Assembly (NCBI GenBank): GCA_002007465.1
Contig: LNAC01000037.1
Coordinates: forward strand, 1,358,335-1,422,334
Direction of reading: 5' to 3'
DNA: 64,000 nt
From: Ailurus styani
Taxonomy: Eukaryota; Chordata; Mammalia; Carnivora; Ailuridae
Shown here: positions 1 through 12,082 of the stretch, in pieces
Position numbering within the stretch: position 1 is the first letter of the stretch
Layout: every line of letters starts with the position of its first letter
The notes under the pieces: generated by a model
The model's database searches: none
Told to the model about the DNA's origin: nothing
Seen by the model: the letters and a program-made list of their open reading frames with translations, nothing else
Program-made: the position numbers and the translations under genes

Positions 1-1171
1 TATTTTAAAGTCTAAATATGTTTCCTCTACTGGTGCCCAGTTGCTATTTATTTGGCTTTAGCCTTTGATCCCCCTTTTGCGGGCACATCATAAAAAACAT
101 ATTCCTGCTCGAGTCTTATATTATGTAGTTTGTTTCTGCTTGGGGTGTTCACCAGGCAGGGCTGTACCCACTGAATAAGCCTCTCTTTGTTTTTGATAGA
201 CTCCAGGTGTTTATCACTATAAGTTAGTAATGGAGTTAACCGCAAGAAGCAAACTAGAAAAAGAAGGAATTGAGGAAAATTCTAAGTTTGATAACTCAGG
301 AGTCTGCCTTCTGGCAACCTCCCTGAGGGAATAAATACTCTAAGAAAAAGAGGCCTTGCTTCTGCTTTTTAATCTAGTTGGATGAAATTGAGATTTTTAG
401 TATGCATAGATGCTCATTCATTTTACTTCTTCTGTGAGTTTCTTTGAAAGTGGCCAAAAAACCTTTTTTTCCCCCTTGAATTTTCATCATGGTACTGAAA
501 TGAGTAACGATGGCTATTTCAGAGGAGATTACTGATGTCCATATTCTTGGTCTGAGGTAGAAAGATTAGTGCCAGAAGCAATTTTCCACCTGTGGTAATT
601 TTTCCTTTCCCCTTTCAAAAGGGGGAGGGCAGGAAGATAGTAGAAATATTGGGATGAATGTCTGACGAGTCAGTGAAAGTGATCAGAGGACCCCCCCCTT
701 TTTTCTTCTCTTTTCAGTTGGACTCCTTCTTATTTTTGCATTTCTTTTCTGTCCATCCAGACACTATTTTAAGGCATTTGAGGCCAATTTAAGAGCATTT
801 CATGATTGCGAACAAGATTACTGAACAGTCTGTCCATTTGTCTACCTTCTCTGTTTATACCGATGTATAAAGCTCTTTCCAATGTTAAGGATCATAGCTT
901 TATTTTTCTCACTTTCAGGGTCCAAGAACTAAGGTCAGGGTGGCTGGGGAATGCAGATTTTCTACCATCAAAGTCAGACTCCTGTTCTTTAATTTTTTTC
1001 ATAAATAATTTTTTCATCTGATTTAAGTGTTATAGTCTTAGGCATAATAAAAATTTGTGCCCAAATAAGAAGACTGTGGGTTAAACAAAATATTCATACA
1101 AAGTACATGCAAACAGATGCAGTGTCTAAGGAATATACATTTCAAAAAGTACTACTTTAAAAAATTTTTGA
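1..1171. other. Non-genic sequence, no feature recognised
   Basis: AT-rich sequence with only short open frames (at most 71 codons) in conflicting frames. A C-run followed by a T-run lies near 690-706. I recognise no repeat family or exon. It may hold ancient repeats too decayed to read by eye. Confidence 0.5.
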
Positions 1172-1390
1172 ACATGTGCTAGGCATTGTTCAGCTATCTT
1201 TCCATGAGCTAACACATTTAATTCTTCCATTAACTGATCTATGAGGTAGTCACTGTTACAATCTTCATTCATTGAGTAGAAAACTGAGGCACAAAACATT
1301 TAGCTCATCTTCCCCAGCAGTGAGAGAGAGGCACAGCCAGGAATAAATAACAGACAGCTTGGCACTAAAGATTGTGTTTTAGACCAGGTT
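1172..1390 (-). repeat. MIR (ancient tRNA-derived SINE) fragment
   Basis: Reads as the reverse complement of MIR: 'TGCTAGGCATTGTTCAGC', then 'AACACATTTAATTCTTCC', 'CTATGAGGTAGTCACTGTTA', 'AAACTGAGGCACA' and a decayed 'GCACAGCCAGGAATA'. The order of blocks matches the MIR consensus, with the divergence expected of a pre-eutherian element. Confidence 0.85.
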
Positions 1391-1657
1391 TGTGTAAGGT
1401 ACAAACAACAATGGGATAAGTTTCCTAACTTCCAGAAATGTATGCGGCTAAAACAGAATTTCTAGTCAACAAGATCTTATTTGAAACCTTTACTAGAAAC
1501 AAGCTCCACAGAAAATATAACTTAATACGAAATGTTCTGTTATTTTTGCCTGATGTTTTTACCACACAATATATAGTGGGACTTACATGATAAATCAACT
1601 CAAAAGTTAACTTTTGTTTGACTTTCTCTGGATAGAGTCTTTTGATATTTAAAAATG

Positions 1658-1790
1658 CATTTTTTTTCTTTAGAGAGAGAGAGTGAGAGTAAGGGGAGAG
1701 GAGCAGAGGGAGAGAGACTCTCAAGCAGGCTCCATGATTACCTGAAATCAAGAGTCAGAGCTTAACCAACTGAGCCACCCAAGCACCCCT
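1658..1790 (-). mobile_element. CAN-SINE (tRNA-Lys-derived), shortened
   Basis: Minus-orientation element: T-rich tail, purine-rich 'AGAGAGAGTGAGAG' middle, 'AGCAGGCTCCATGATTACC', then the tRNA-derived head 'ACTGAGCCACCCAAGCACCCC'. The GC-rich centre is missing, so it is shorter than a full copy of about 190-200 bp. Imperfect flanking duplications (TAAAAATGCAT at 1650-1660; TAAAAATTCAA at 1790-1800) support retrotransposition. Confidence 0.9.
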
Positions 1791-1959
1791 AAAAATTCAA
1801 TTTGGTGTCTACTTTTCATGTCTAAATAGGTGTGTGCAATAAATGTCTATATTTCATCTTAAATGAAATTGGTACTCAGGACTGTAATTTAAAAAGACAA
1901 AAATCTATTCTCACTTTGGTCTTTCCAGAGCAGTAAGTTTCTCATCCTTTCTTTGTTTT

Positions 1960-2088
1960 CCCTTCCTTCCTCCTTCCTTCTTTCCTTCCTCCCTTCCTTC
2001 CCTTCACTCCCCTCCCCTTCCTTCCTTTTTCTCTCTCTCTCTCTCTTTCCTTTCTTTCCTTCTTTCTTTCTCTCTCTTCTTCTATTCC
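1960..2088. repeat. Pyrimidine-rich (TTCC/TTCT/TC)n tract
   Basis: About 130 bp of nearly pure C/T on the plus strand, mixing TTCC, TTTC and a central (TC)n run. It creates a 60-codon Ser/Leu/Phe/Pro open frame with no coding meaning. The purine strand could form triplex (H-DNA) structure. Confidence 0.95.
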
Positions 2089-2179
2089 TGGACTACACTG
2101 TTAATCCAATCCAAAGTTGTTTCTTCCAAATTTAAAATTAGGTTTTTTTAATTCTCCAAATAAAAATTAAGATATTTCT

Positions 2180-2379
2180 TTATTTTTTTTTAAGATTTTA
2201 TTTATTTATTTGACAGAGAGAGACACAGCGAGAGAGGGAACACAAGCAAGGAAAGTGGGAGAGGGAGAAGCAGGCTTTCCTGCTGAGCAGGGAGCCCGAC
2301 TCGGGGCTCCATCCCAGGACCCTGGGATCATGACCTGAGCTGAAGGCAGACGCTTAACGACAGCCACCCAGGCGCCCCC
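2180..2379 (-). mobile_element. CAN-SINE, full length, with 17-bp TSD
   Basis: T-rich tail and AAGATTTTATTTATTTATTT, 'GACAGAGAGAGACACAGCG', 'GAGCAGGGAGCCCGACTCGG', 'CCCTGGGATCATGACCTGAG', ending in the head 'CAGCCACCCAGGCGCCCC'. The perfect direct repeat AAAATTAAGATATTTCT flanks it at 2163-2179 and 2380-2396, which fixes its borders. Confidence 0.97.
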
Positions 2380-2396
2380 AAAATTAAGATATTTCT

Positions 2397-4625
2397 ATAT
2401 GTTTATTATCTTGGAAAGAAAGGATAGCTGTTAAGAAAGTAGAAATTGGAAGGAGAATCGAACCCTAAAGAAACTCTCCAGTTTCCAAAGAAAAGGAATA
2501 TTTAAGACATCTGCAATCAGTTTGGGGATTTGATTCCTCTGTTTATGTGCCAGTAAAAAGACTAGGTTGGCATTCTTGACAACTGCAGGTCCCTATTTGT
2601 GAAAAATTTCATTTCCCTGTTTGGTGCCATATAGATGAGAGGGAAGGGATTGAGAGAATGGCAAAGGTCATTCCATTTTTAGGATACACCATTTGGTATT
2701 ACCTTGTTCTTGAGCCCCCTTTACAGATACTTCTGGATCCATTTATATTCTATTTATGAAGACTCATAGTCCTTCTTGGACATTCTCCCACCTCTCTACT
2801 CCACAACATACAAAACACTTAAGAGTGGTTTTTTCTGTATGTAAACAGTGGTGCAGTATAACATTTTTCTTTCCTTTTCATGTTTCCGAGTATATAAGAT
2901 CATATCCAAATGTGCGTGGAACACATTATTAGGCCTCTATGTCAACACAAGGTCAATACAGACGATTTGGAAGTGCTCTGGAAGGTCATCACAAGATACC
3001 TTTCCAGGTACCTTGCTGTTCGTTGGGTTTATAAAGAAAAACTCTTTCTGAGGGGCTGGACTTGGGCTTAACATGCAGTTCAACAAGAAAACAACCGTTT
3101 AATCAGCTGGGGTCCCACCAAGCGGGCTCGAAATGGAAGAGTTCTCTAGTGGAGGAGATCCACAGCTGTGCCAAAAGACCAAGGGTGATTCCAGACAAAC
3201 CAGGGGCTGTCTGCACATTTGCAAAATGATGACAAGTCAAGGAAGAAATCATTTCTTCTCTCACTCCATGCTGCTGTCTACCGAACCCCTCCAGCGACAA
3301 ACAGAAGCCACTCCCACAACGAGTACAGCAGAGCGTGGCGCGTGGCGGGGGACAGCCATACGCTCCTTATGCTTACATATCACGGTTTTCGCTTCCTTCC
3401 CTCCTCCTTTTCAACTGGCCCACTCTTATCATAGATTTTCATCTCAAGAAATAATATTTGGAGAGCGATGCCAAAAGGATATGCATTCCAACAACTTCTA
3501 CAGTTTTTCTGATCCTTGCCAGCCTGCCAGACAGTTACATACTTTGACCAGATTGCTCTGGCCCGTTGTAGGATCGCTTTGGTTGATCTTCCTTTGGCAT
3601 CCCGCCCTCGGGAAGCACAGGGCAGGCGAGGAGAAGGAGGTCAAGGAATTGATTGTAGTTTTTACTGAAAGGATGTTCTTAGGCATGTTGTTTATCAGCG
3701 TCTTCTTTATGAGTCCCACAAGAGGCATTTGTGTTGAGCCTAGGCCAGGCAAAGCTGTCCTCTGGAGCAACTGGTGTATTTCGAACTTACACACAACGGC
3801 CATCTCCTAACAGCCAGCTCAACAAAAGTTGAGTAAATAAAATCTTAAGAGCACAGCCAGAATACACAATTTTCATGTTAGTGCCCAATTATTTCATCAA
3901 ACACACAGGCTACAATTCATTTGAAATAAAATTGTCCTATTGCTGACCATGAATACTGCCAGGGTTTTTAAATGATGTGGAGAAAACTGTCTCGATTTAA
4001 GCGTTTCCATTCACAAGAGTTACCTATGCTTCCAAGCAGATGAGGATAGTAATGATGATGGTTTGTTTTTTTTTTGAGTTTTTCCTTTTTATTTTTTCCT
4101 TTTTTAATCTACTCCTAAAATTTCAAGGACTTTTGGCTTTGGCTAATTAATAAGAAATAGCAGGTGATGACAAGGTAAATGTTAATTTAGAAATTCTGAC
4201 TGTGGCAAAGCAGAGATATTTATCAGGTAAAGAAGGAAAATACATCTCTGGAACTATAAGCCTCTGGAGATTTTACTGTAAGTATTGAAATGTTCCTTGG
4301 CTGATTTACTATATATCAATTTTTATTTGAATCGAAAGGTGTAGACGTCAAGTTGGGAAAAACTCGTTGCTATTTGAGAAATAAAGGACAAAAATTAGCT
4401 CAGGACTCCCGGGAAATGGTTGCAGACCCGCAGCCTCAGCCTCATCCCTCGACTTGTAAGAAATGCACATTCTCCTGATGGTGATTCTGAAAAGCTGGAG
4501 AGCCACTGCCACAGAGGAAACACCAAAATACTCTGTGGTGATGGTACCAAGTTAAACATTTTCTCACCCAGGCTGACTGTCCATAGGCCTAGTGTCTCAG
4601 AAGCAACTGCTCCAGGCCACAGTGT
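2397..4625. other. Mostly repeat-free, non-genic block
   Basis: About 2.2 kb with no recognised interspersed repeat. It includes a slightly GC-richer part (about 3050-3830) holding the 225-codon open frame listed separately. The rest is AT-rich, with T-runs near 4060-4110. No exon is identified. Confidence 0.5.
3133..3810 (+). other. Longest open frame (225 codons), coding status unsupported
   Basis: The frame opens with MEEFSSGGDPQLCQK and ends NLHTTAIS. It has a hydrophobic stretch around residues 140-156 (LLWPVVGSLWLIFLWHP) and another near 180-193 (MFLGMLFISVFFMS), so a naive reading would be a two-span membrane protein. I recognise no domain. Frames on both strands are open at the same place (plus 3219-3434; minus 3103-3300 and 3498-3803), which points to GC-richer composition rather than selection for one protein. 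No convincing promoter or splice context is seen. It could be a chance open frame, a decayed retroposed gene or a conserved non-coding element. Confidence 0.15.
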
Positions 4626-4636
4626 AGAAAATGACC

Positions 4637-4839
4637 CAGTGGGGTTCCTGGGTGGCTCAGTTGGTGAAGTGTCCAACTCTTGGTTTGGCTCAGGTCTGAG
4701 CTCATGAGTTGTGAGATTGAACCCAGGGGCTGTGTGTTCATCGAGCAGTTTGCTTCAGGATTCTCTGCCTCTGCCCCTCCCCCACTCACTCTGTCTTCCT
4801 CTCTCAAATAAATACATGTTAAAAAAAAAAAAAAAGAAA
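4637..4839 (+). mobile_element. CAN-SINE with TSD
   Basis: Head 'GGGGTTCCTGGGTGGCTCAG' from 4641, the older-subfamily 'AAGTGTCCAACTCTTGGTTT', C/T-rich middle, 'CTCTCAAATAAATACATGTT' and a poly(A) tail. Flanks AGAAAATGACC (4626-4636) and AGAACATGACC (4840-4850) are a one-mismatch TSD. Confidence 0.95.
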
Positions 4840-5184
4840 AGAACATGACCTGATGAGGGTAGTCTCACTCACTGATCAATTTGGTATTTTCCCCCTATAT
4901 TACAAGGTAATGATTCAAACAAATTAACAGAAAACTTATTTGAATTTTATGAATCATCAATACATTTCTTTTCATATGGTACTTTTTCTTCCAAGATGTA
5001 ACAGTTTCCTGTGATCTGGTGAGCATTCCACTGCAGATGTATTAGTGGTGGCTGAACGTGTAGCAATCTGGGAGGCCACGGGGTAGCAAGGTCTGAACCT
5101 GTGGTTTATAATCACTGAGTAACTCTTCTAGAAACATGGAGTATTCATAAAAACTGAAGTGAATCACACAATGTCTATGAATTC

Positions 5185-5495
5185 CATCCTTCTAAAAATT
5201 TTCTTTGAAATTATAAAACTAACAATGCTCATTATATAAAAATGAAAACAAAATCACAATGTTTCAAAGGAAATTAAAGTCTCTTATAAGACCCACCAGT
5301 TCTCCCCATCCTGACAAACCCCTGCATAGTTATTTATTCCTCCGAGATAACTACTATCAACAATTTTGGTGTGCATCTTTGCAGCCTATAGAAGCATCTA
5401 AAAATATTCCATTCTTTAACACGAATTAAATGATACACTACATACTATTCTGCTACTTTTTTTTCCACAAAAGTATATTGTGAGGCAAATTTTTG
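5185..5495 (+). mobile_element. Old LINE-1 (L1M-type) 3' UTR fragment
   Basis: Phrases match the recalled old L1M 3' region: 'AACAATGCTCATTATATAAA', 'GATAACTACTATCAACAATT', 'TGGTGTGCATCTTTGCAGCC' and 'ATACATACTATTCTGC'-like sequence followed by 'CACAAAAGTATATTGTGAGG'. The fragment is highly diverged with no coding capacity. The subfamily cannot be assigned without a repeat library. Confidence 0.6.
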
Positions 5496-8400
5496 TAGCT
5501 AGGATTTAAAGAAAATACAATTTTGAAAGATCAATGTGCAAGTCTGGGTAGCTCACGCTGTTCTGTTGAGGAGAACCGAGTGTTTACCTCAGTAGGTCAA
5601 CTGTGTGGTCAGGGAGAGCACACGAACACTAGTGAATCAGAGCAATTAAGAACTGAGTTGCCTGGGACTACTTTATGTGTGGTTTTGTAATGAAGACATG
5701 TGAGAGGTATCAGTAAGGCTCAACGGCCACAAAGTTGTTCATGAAAGAGGAGGCAGGTAAAACGCAAAGGATCAGGGGCATGTAAAAAAGAAGTGGTGCC
5801 GGGTGATGTGGAGCTTTTCAGCTTTTCTAAAGCAGGAACAAAGTCATAATAATAATAATAGCAGAACTGAGCATGGCATCTGGAAGGATAAATTAAAAGA
5901 CTGGTCTGGAGTGAAGGGGAATGTTTGGGATTAGTGGGAAATCCATTGGATTAGTGGGGGAGTGGGAGTGCATTTGACAGGAAGGCAAAGATATTTAGAC
6001 ATGATATCATAAAATACTTGGATAAAAGTAAAAATGAAAACATTATGTGACATGGACAAGAAGGAACATCTTTTCTTCACATTTATCTAAGAGATGCTTT
6101 ATTTATTTATTTATTTGAAAAGTAAACACAAGCACCACCCATGGCCCTTCTTTTTCAAGCAGTTTCATAAAAAGAGTAATTTTAGTAGTATTTAGTCTTA
6201 TAAGGTGGCTATTTCAGTAATTAGTATCTAAATTTGAACTTGCATAATTCATTATGTGATGATCTGAAGACTAAAGCATGGATTTGCATAACAGTTAAAC
6301 CCAGGGGAATAGTGTGGCTTTAAAAAACTCTTTTGGTAAGTGTTGAAGTATAATTTGTATCTACATTTAAATTTCTAATGGGGGGGTCATCCTGAGGGTT
6401 CAGCACTGCTTGTCACCCATAACAAACACCATTTGTGGTAATCCTTTCATTTTAAAAGTATGTAAGTGACAGAAGGCAAACGTCTGGTACTTTTTCAACA
6501 GGCAACTTTCTCTGACAAAATATATGTAATCCTTTCGTTGGCTCAGAGGACTCTCTGAATGTTATGAAAGTGTAACCATCATAGCCGGAGAGTCCAGCAC
6601 TAAAAAGCACAGTGTTAGTTGTTTCTGAAACACGCTGAACACTTACCAACATTTGTTTACTTTTTCTCCTTAGATTAAGATCAAAAGAAAAAAACTCCAA
6701 GAGAATGCTATCATAGAAGGAGACAAGGGAACATGAACAACTATATCCCATCGCTGACTTTTTGCCCAAATTGAGATGTGATGTCCAGAGATTTCACACT
6801 TTGTCTTATGGTCCTGACTCATGCATAGGATAAACAGATTTTCCCAAGGAAAGCAGCAGAATGTCATGGTGTTACAAATGTGTATTTTTATGCCTTTAAG
6901 TCTTTTATAATGTGGCTGATTATCTTCAGAAAAGAAGATCACCACACTAAAGAATCTCCCTAGGCTTTATGTAATAATAAAATATGCCGGGTGCATTTTG
7001 TTTATTTCCTTTCTAAGTATTACACAAATTTAAACACACAATTTGTTTTAAGAAAATCTGAAAGAATGAATAAATAATTTCCAATAGGATGGAAACACAT
7101 TAAAAGCAGAAATTTGGAAAAAGCCAAAGAAAGCCTTAATCTGCATTCTTCCCATCCTAACTCCCCCTTGTTTTTCAAAATCCAGCTTGTATTTTAGGAT
7201 TTAAAAGTATTATACCTAAAGTGTCCCTCTCTCCCTCTTTCCCATGTTTCTTCCCCCCCTTTTTTTTTTTTTTTTTTTTAAGCTCTACACTGGTGTACAA
7301 GTCTGGGGCAGTTTATGGGCACCAGTTATTTTGGTCTACTAATCTTTCCCAGGCTTTCCCTATTTTCAAGACACATTTTAATTTGGGGTCATATGGATCA
7401 TTTATAAGGAAATGCCTTTTTGTAATCCACTTGCCCCTACATATATTTTTATTTGTAATATTTACACAGCTAATTTGACCAGAGGAGAAACTGCTCTTGG
7501 AACATGAGTCATTTCTACACAGAGAACAAATTTAGTTCCAATCAAGATCTCTATGATTAGGAACGGGTGTTCAGAGTAATTTGGAATTCAGGGCAGCTAC
7601 CAATGTAGCGTGCACTTAGATTTTTAGATGTGGTAGCGAACTGTTGAAAAGAAACTGGCTGAGATTTGAACATCATTCCAAGTGGAAAAAGAAAAATAGC
7701 CTGTCTTTGGGCTTCATGCCATTTTCTTCCTTTGGTATCTGAAGAAGAATTTTTTTCTGTTTGGGGGAGAAAGTGAGGCACCAAGGACCCCAGCAGTAAC
7801 CCAAAACAGTTCCTCTACAAGCAAGGGATATCTGCCCCATGTATCTCAGTAAAAATAGGTCTAGGAACTGACAGATGGACTCTTATTGCTGGGACTAGAA
7901 TAGAAGGAATAGAAGATTACAGTATTCTCTACTCCAAAATATTTGATATTAGATTGTTTAGAATAGTTTTAGCTGTAGTACTAAAAACCTGATGTAAACT
8001 GGTTTAACACAAAGGAAAATTATAACACATCTTAGAAATCTCAGAGGTAAGACTTCAGGTGTGACTAGATTAGTAACTTGGAGGCATCATCAAGGGCCAG
8101 AGTTTTTGCTTCCCTCACAGTCAGTTTGGGACCACTGCAGCTGTTTCCTCTCCTGGATGTGAGAGAACAAACAAGGGTAGAGAGGATTCTCCCTTTCTGG
8201 ATCACACCCAGTGGGAGAGGGAAAGAAATTCTTGCCTTCAAACATGGTAAGAGATCTTTCCTATCAATCTGGTTACACCTTTAAACTCATGGGGAGTAGT
8301 CAGGAGAACACCATCTGCTAGTGGACTCCAAGTGTCAAGATCCACCTTAGGAGCTGGTCATAGACTCTGTTTCTGTTTTGTTCATTGCAGTATTGAAATA

Positions 8401-9141
8401 CTTTTTGTTGCCATTTCTGGAAAAGTTTGTTTTGTGCCACAATTAAATTTTACTCTTCTTGAAGGGAATACAGTTAGTACTTGCAAGTTAGAGTACTTTT
8501 ACTATTAGGATCCAGGACTAAAAATAAAGGGTGAATGCAATAGAACCATGCGGTATATACGATTGATTTAAGGGTGTCATCTGGGAACATAACCTCATTT
8601 TGAAGCACTGCCTCTAAGAGAAAATGCATTCTAAGTTAAAAAACAACAACAACTTCCAATTGAGTTGGCTGTATTAGGCCCTAAATGTTTAGCAGAGTCT
8701 GGTATAGGATAGATGATCAACAAATATATACTGAAAACATGCATGACATGGAAAATACAACCCGTTTGTAAGTTCAGAATACCTGCCTTCAAACAAATCC
8801 TTTTTCAGAGAACTTTCAGTGGGAGATATCACATCTGTAAGAAAGTGTTAGTGATCAACAGAGGAAGGTACATAATAAAATACTAAATTGAATATCATGA
8901 AGAATTCAAATATAAAGTGCAGCCATTAAGATCTAAGGACAACCAGAGGGGAGGAAAAAGCAATTATTGCTAGAGTATGTGTTTTAAGAGTTAAATCAAA
9001 ATCGAACCTGAAAATAATAAAAAGGAACAATGAATGTATCATAGTATTTAAAAAATATAACTTAATAAACTGTAAAATGTAGAAGAATTTTCACTGCAGT
9101 ATTAGGTATTTAAATTCTATAGCTATATGTATATGTTAAAT
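5496..9141. other. Non-genic block, few recognisable elements
   Basis: About 3.6 kb of AT-rich DNA. It holds short simple repeats ((AAT)n near 5848, (TTTA)n near 6100, a T-run at 7259-7279) and a possible unnamed old repeat at 7990-8290, where 'AACTGGTTTAACACAAAGG' followed by 'GGAGGCATCATCAAGGGCC' resembles the sequence near 49090. Open frames are at most 105 codons and look random. Confidence 0.45.
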
Positions 9142-9154
9142 AATACCAATAATA

Positions 9155-9346
9155 GGGGCGCCTGGGTGGCTCAGTCAGTTAAGTGTCTGTGTTTGGCTCA
9201 GATCATGATCTCGGGGTCCTGGGATCAAGCTCTACATCTGGCTCCCTGCTCAGTGGGAAGTCTGTTTCTCCCTCTTTCTCTGGCCACCCCCTGTCCCCGT
9301 TCATGCTATTTCTCTGTCTTTCAAATAAATAAAATCTTTAAAAAAA
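9155..9346 (+). mobile_element. CAN-SINE with TSD
   Basis: Intact head 'GGGGCGCCTGGGTGGCTCAG', 'GATCATGATCTCGGGGTCCT', C/T-rich centre, then TCAAATAAATAAAATCTTT-poly(A). The TSD is approximate: AATACCAATAATA before, AATACCAAAAATAA after. A 105-codon open frame through this copy is SINE-derived and not a gene. Confidence 0.96.
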
Positions 9347-9756
9347 TACCAAAAATAATTTCTTATATCAAACTGGCATTAGTATGTAGTCAAAATTTTT
9401 TAGCCATATCATTGCAATGCATGTTAGAATTTCATCAATTATGATTTTAGGAAAAATATTTTTCAATTTGAAGAACTCCCATAGGGAAGGACGGTGTCCT
9501 AGATGTAGCTTTCTTTAGAGCAGGGCAGGACCTGGTCATACTGGCATAGGCCATTGCCTTTGAGTAATGAATTGAGAACTTAGAAAGTCTCTCTAGCCTC
9601 TAAATATGTTTCCTATTCTACCATCTTCCTAGTGAAATCTCACCACCAGATATTCATCCCTGTGAATCAGTATACTCTTTTGAAAAGTTATTCATGTCTT
9701 AATATAAAAAGCAGCTCTAATTCGTTCTTCCTTCCCTATAATTAAACCTGGTCACT

Positions 9757-10090
9757 GAGGGAATTCATTAACCCATAATCATTTATTGACACCTGCCATG
9801 TCTAGACATTATATAAATCTCTGGGTTACAAAGACAGGTTATAAGCAGTCACTTGTTTTAGAAGTCCATAATTTTGCTAAGAGACCAGCTTAACTACAGT
9901 GATGTGATGGGTTGTGTTACATAGGTGGTGATGCTAATCCATGTACTAGGGGTGATGGAGGGACTATTTTGTGAGGATGTGGCACTTCAGCATAGGGCAA
10001 GTGGCAAAAGAGGCCTCTAAGTTTTGGTGGGATGGTATTTCTAAGATATGGAGTAGGGAAAAGTATGGCAAGAAGTAAAGACAGCACAGG
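9757..10090 (-). repeat. Probable L2 (ancient LINE) remnant
   Basis: 'AATTCATTAACCCATAATCA' followed by 'TTTATTGACACCTGCCATGT' resembles the reverse complement of an L2 3' terminus (consensus of the type 'caacaaatatttattgagcacctactatgtgcc'). Later text such as 'GGCACTTCAGCATAGGGCAA' fits the L2 upstream part in the same orientation. Divergence is high and the right border is uncertain. Confidence 0.5.
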
Positions 10091-10779
10091 TCACATTTTG
10101 CTCACTTAAAAATAATCTTTTAGAAAATTATCTCTTAAACTGAGACATTCATGTAACATTTGTTTGACATTTAGAATAAAATTGTAGTCAATTAATAACC
10201 TTGACAATAGAATGTGTAAGACAAATGTTACAAGATGCTTCTGAATATGTGGTGATGTCACTCCTGTTCCCCTTCATCTCCCAAATACATAGCAGATGAA
10301 GGCAAAATGACAGATGTGGACATAAATGATGGTAACGGTTACAGGATTTGAAGTTACTCATGACTGACAAAACGTCGCAACATTCCTTGCTTTTTTCCAA
10401 ATACTCCTCTTCATGTGGGCAACAATTTCCTGTGCAAAAACCCAGAGCAATTGCTCTCAGGACTGAGTCTCACAGTCATCACTCAGACATTATTTCTAAA
10501 TTACTTTAAATATTAACTTAGACCATAAGTCCTGATGGTAAGATGCATGAATGTATATCCGGATCAGTCAATAAAGCTGGTTAACAGCGCTGTCTTCAAT
10601 CACAGGTTACACTGATGTGATTACACCATCCGTGTCTGAAGGCCGAGCTTATAAGATTTAAGTGTCAAATCGCTTGAACCATTCCTCGTCCCCTTTTAAA
10701 GTATGAGTTGCACTATCATGGGGCCACATGGTTTCTCAGTCTTGGTACTTTTTAACTGTTTCATCCAGGTAATTTTAGG
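10091..10779. other. Unassigned non-genic sequence
   Basis: No recognisable repeat or exon. AT-rich with short open frames only. Confidence 0.5.
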
Positions 10780-10945
10780 GAGGTGGAAGAGGGAGTTTCC
10801 CTTAGCAGCATTCTTGACCTCTACCTACTAGATATCAGAAGCATATTCTTCCCCCACCAAACTGTGATGACCAAAAATGTCTCCAGACATTGCCAAATGA
10901 CCTCTGGGCAGAACTGTCCCCCACTGAGAACCACTGGGCTATATG
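10780..10945 (-). mobile_element. MER20 (hAT-Charlie non-autonomous DNA transposon) fragment
   Basis: Strong run of consensus blocks: 'TTAGCAGCATTCTTGACCTC', 'TACCTACTAGATATCAGAAG', 'CCAAAAATGTCTCCAGACAT', 'TGCCAAATGACCTCTGGGC' and the inverted-repeat end 'CCACTGAGAACCACTGG'. MER20 is an ancient eutherian family; some copies carry regulatory activity in other mammals. The distal end is degraded here. Confidence 0.85.
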
Positions 10946-11204
10946 CCATACCAATATCCACTCTTGAGTACTGTAACTGATAGAGTTTATAGATCTATTT
11001 TATGGAACTATAAGGTGTTGAAAAGAAGCTTACACATGACTCACTGAGAAAGAATGACAGACCAACCAGATCAACAACACTTGTAGCCAATGATACATCA
11101 GAACGCACTTGACCACAGATGACAGTATACAACTTAATTAGGAGGAAGTGAAGTGGGGGGCGAATCATGTGGTATGATAAAATGGATTTCTCTTTGTGTG
11201 TGAT

Positions 11205-11900
11205 TTTTTCCTGCTTTTAAAGGTAACATGTGTTCATTACAGAAAAAGGGTAACACATAGGAGTAAGAAGAAGAAAAGAAAAACTAGTCCTAAAATTGGA
11301 TAATGATTATTGTCAAGATTGTCATCACATGGTTTCCCCTTGATTCTTCTTTCTCTGACATGTGAAGGACCAAGTACCAAAGAAAGACTGTGTCTTCAGA
11401 CTAAATAGTAGAACAAAGAGGATGCATGAAGCACAACTAGAGCTGACTCCAGCTGATGGGAAACAAAAGCAAGAATTTAACCTTTACTTTATGTCACTAA
11501 GTTTATGGGTTATTTGTTACTGTAGCATAACCTCATAAAATCTAACTTACAGTATATTTTATTCTCGTCTATAAACATACACATATATGATGAATAAAAT
11601 AGAAATACAATATTTAAAATATATACATTTCTATTTTTATATTTATATTTTAAGTAATTGGGGTAATTTTCACTGAAGATTTTTTTTTGTGATTTACTTT
11701 TCTCTCTCTGATAATTTTCAAATAATTATTCCTCTTTTACATGAATCTGAATAACTGCCAGGTATTCTATTGTAGTAAGCCAATCCCTATGTTATTACAT
11801 TTTACTCTATTTTCAGTTAATACCCTTATCCATAGCATCCCTACACAGAAATTTTTGTGTGCATCTCTCACTATTCTCATAGGATAGGTCAAGGAAATAA
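11205..11900 (+). mobile_element. Old LINE-1 (L1M-type) 3' UTR, interrupted
   Basis: The left part has 'GGTAACATGTGTTCATTACA' followed by a purine-rich run. The right part (from about 11570) has 'CCAGGTATTCTATTGTAGTA' and 'AATTTTTGTGTGCATCTCTC'. Both fit the recalled old L1M 3' UTR. About 11340-11555 does not fit and looks like an inserted LTR remnant. No open frame survives. Confidence 0.5.
11340..11555 (+). mobile_element. Possible LTR-type repeat remnant inside old LINE-1
   Basis: Ends with 'TTACTTTATGTCACTAAGTT', 'TATGGGTTATTTGTTACTGT' and 'AGCATAACCTCATAAAATC', resembling the terminal part of old mammalian LTR or MaLR-type repeats ('...aagccactgagattttgggggttgtttgttac'). Family and left border are uncertain. 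Confidence 0.4.
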
Positions 11901-12082
11901 AAAACTGGGCAAAAAAGGGTAAACATTTGTAAAGATTTTCATAGAGATTGCAAAGTCGCTCACCATAATTATCACACTGGTGTCTCCTCCAGGGTGGATC
12001 AAGGTGCTACTTATTCACACTCCTCATCAAAACTGGAGATCAACATTAGGTTAAAAACAAAAAACTTTGAAAATGCCATGGA

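Noticed and set aside
9155..9230. tRNA-like heads of CAN-SINEs as tRNA genes
   Set aside because: They derive from tRNA-Lys but are parts of dispersed SINEs and lack an intact cloverleaf.
9127..9444. 105-codon plus frame
   Set aside because: Most of it is a CAN-SINE read in frame. Similar SINE-derived frames at 12067, 21637, 50277, 50804 and 57653 were rejected for the same reason.
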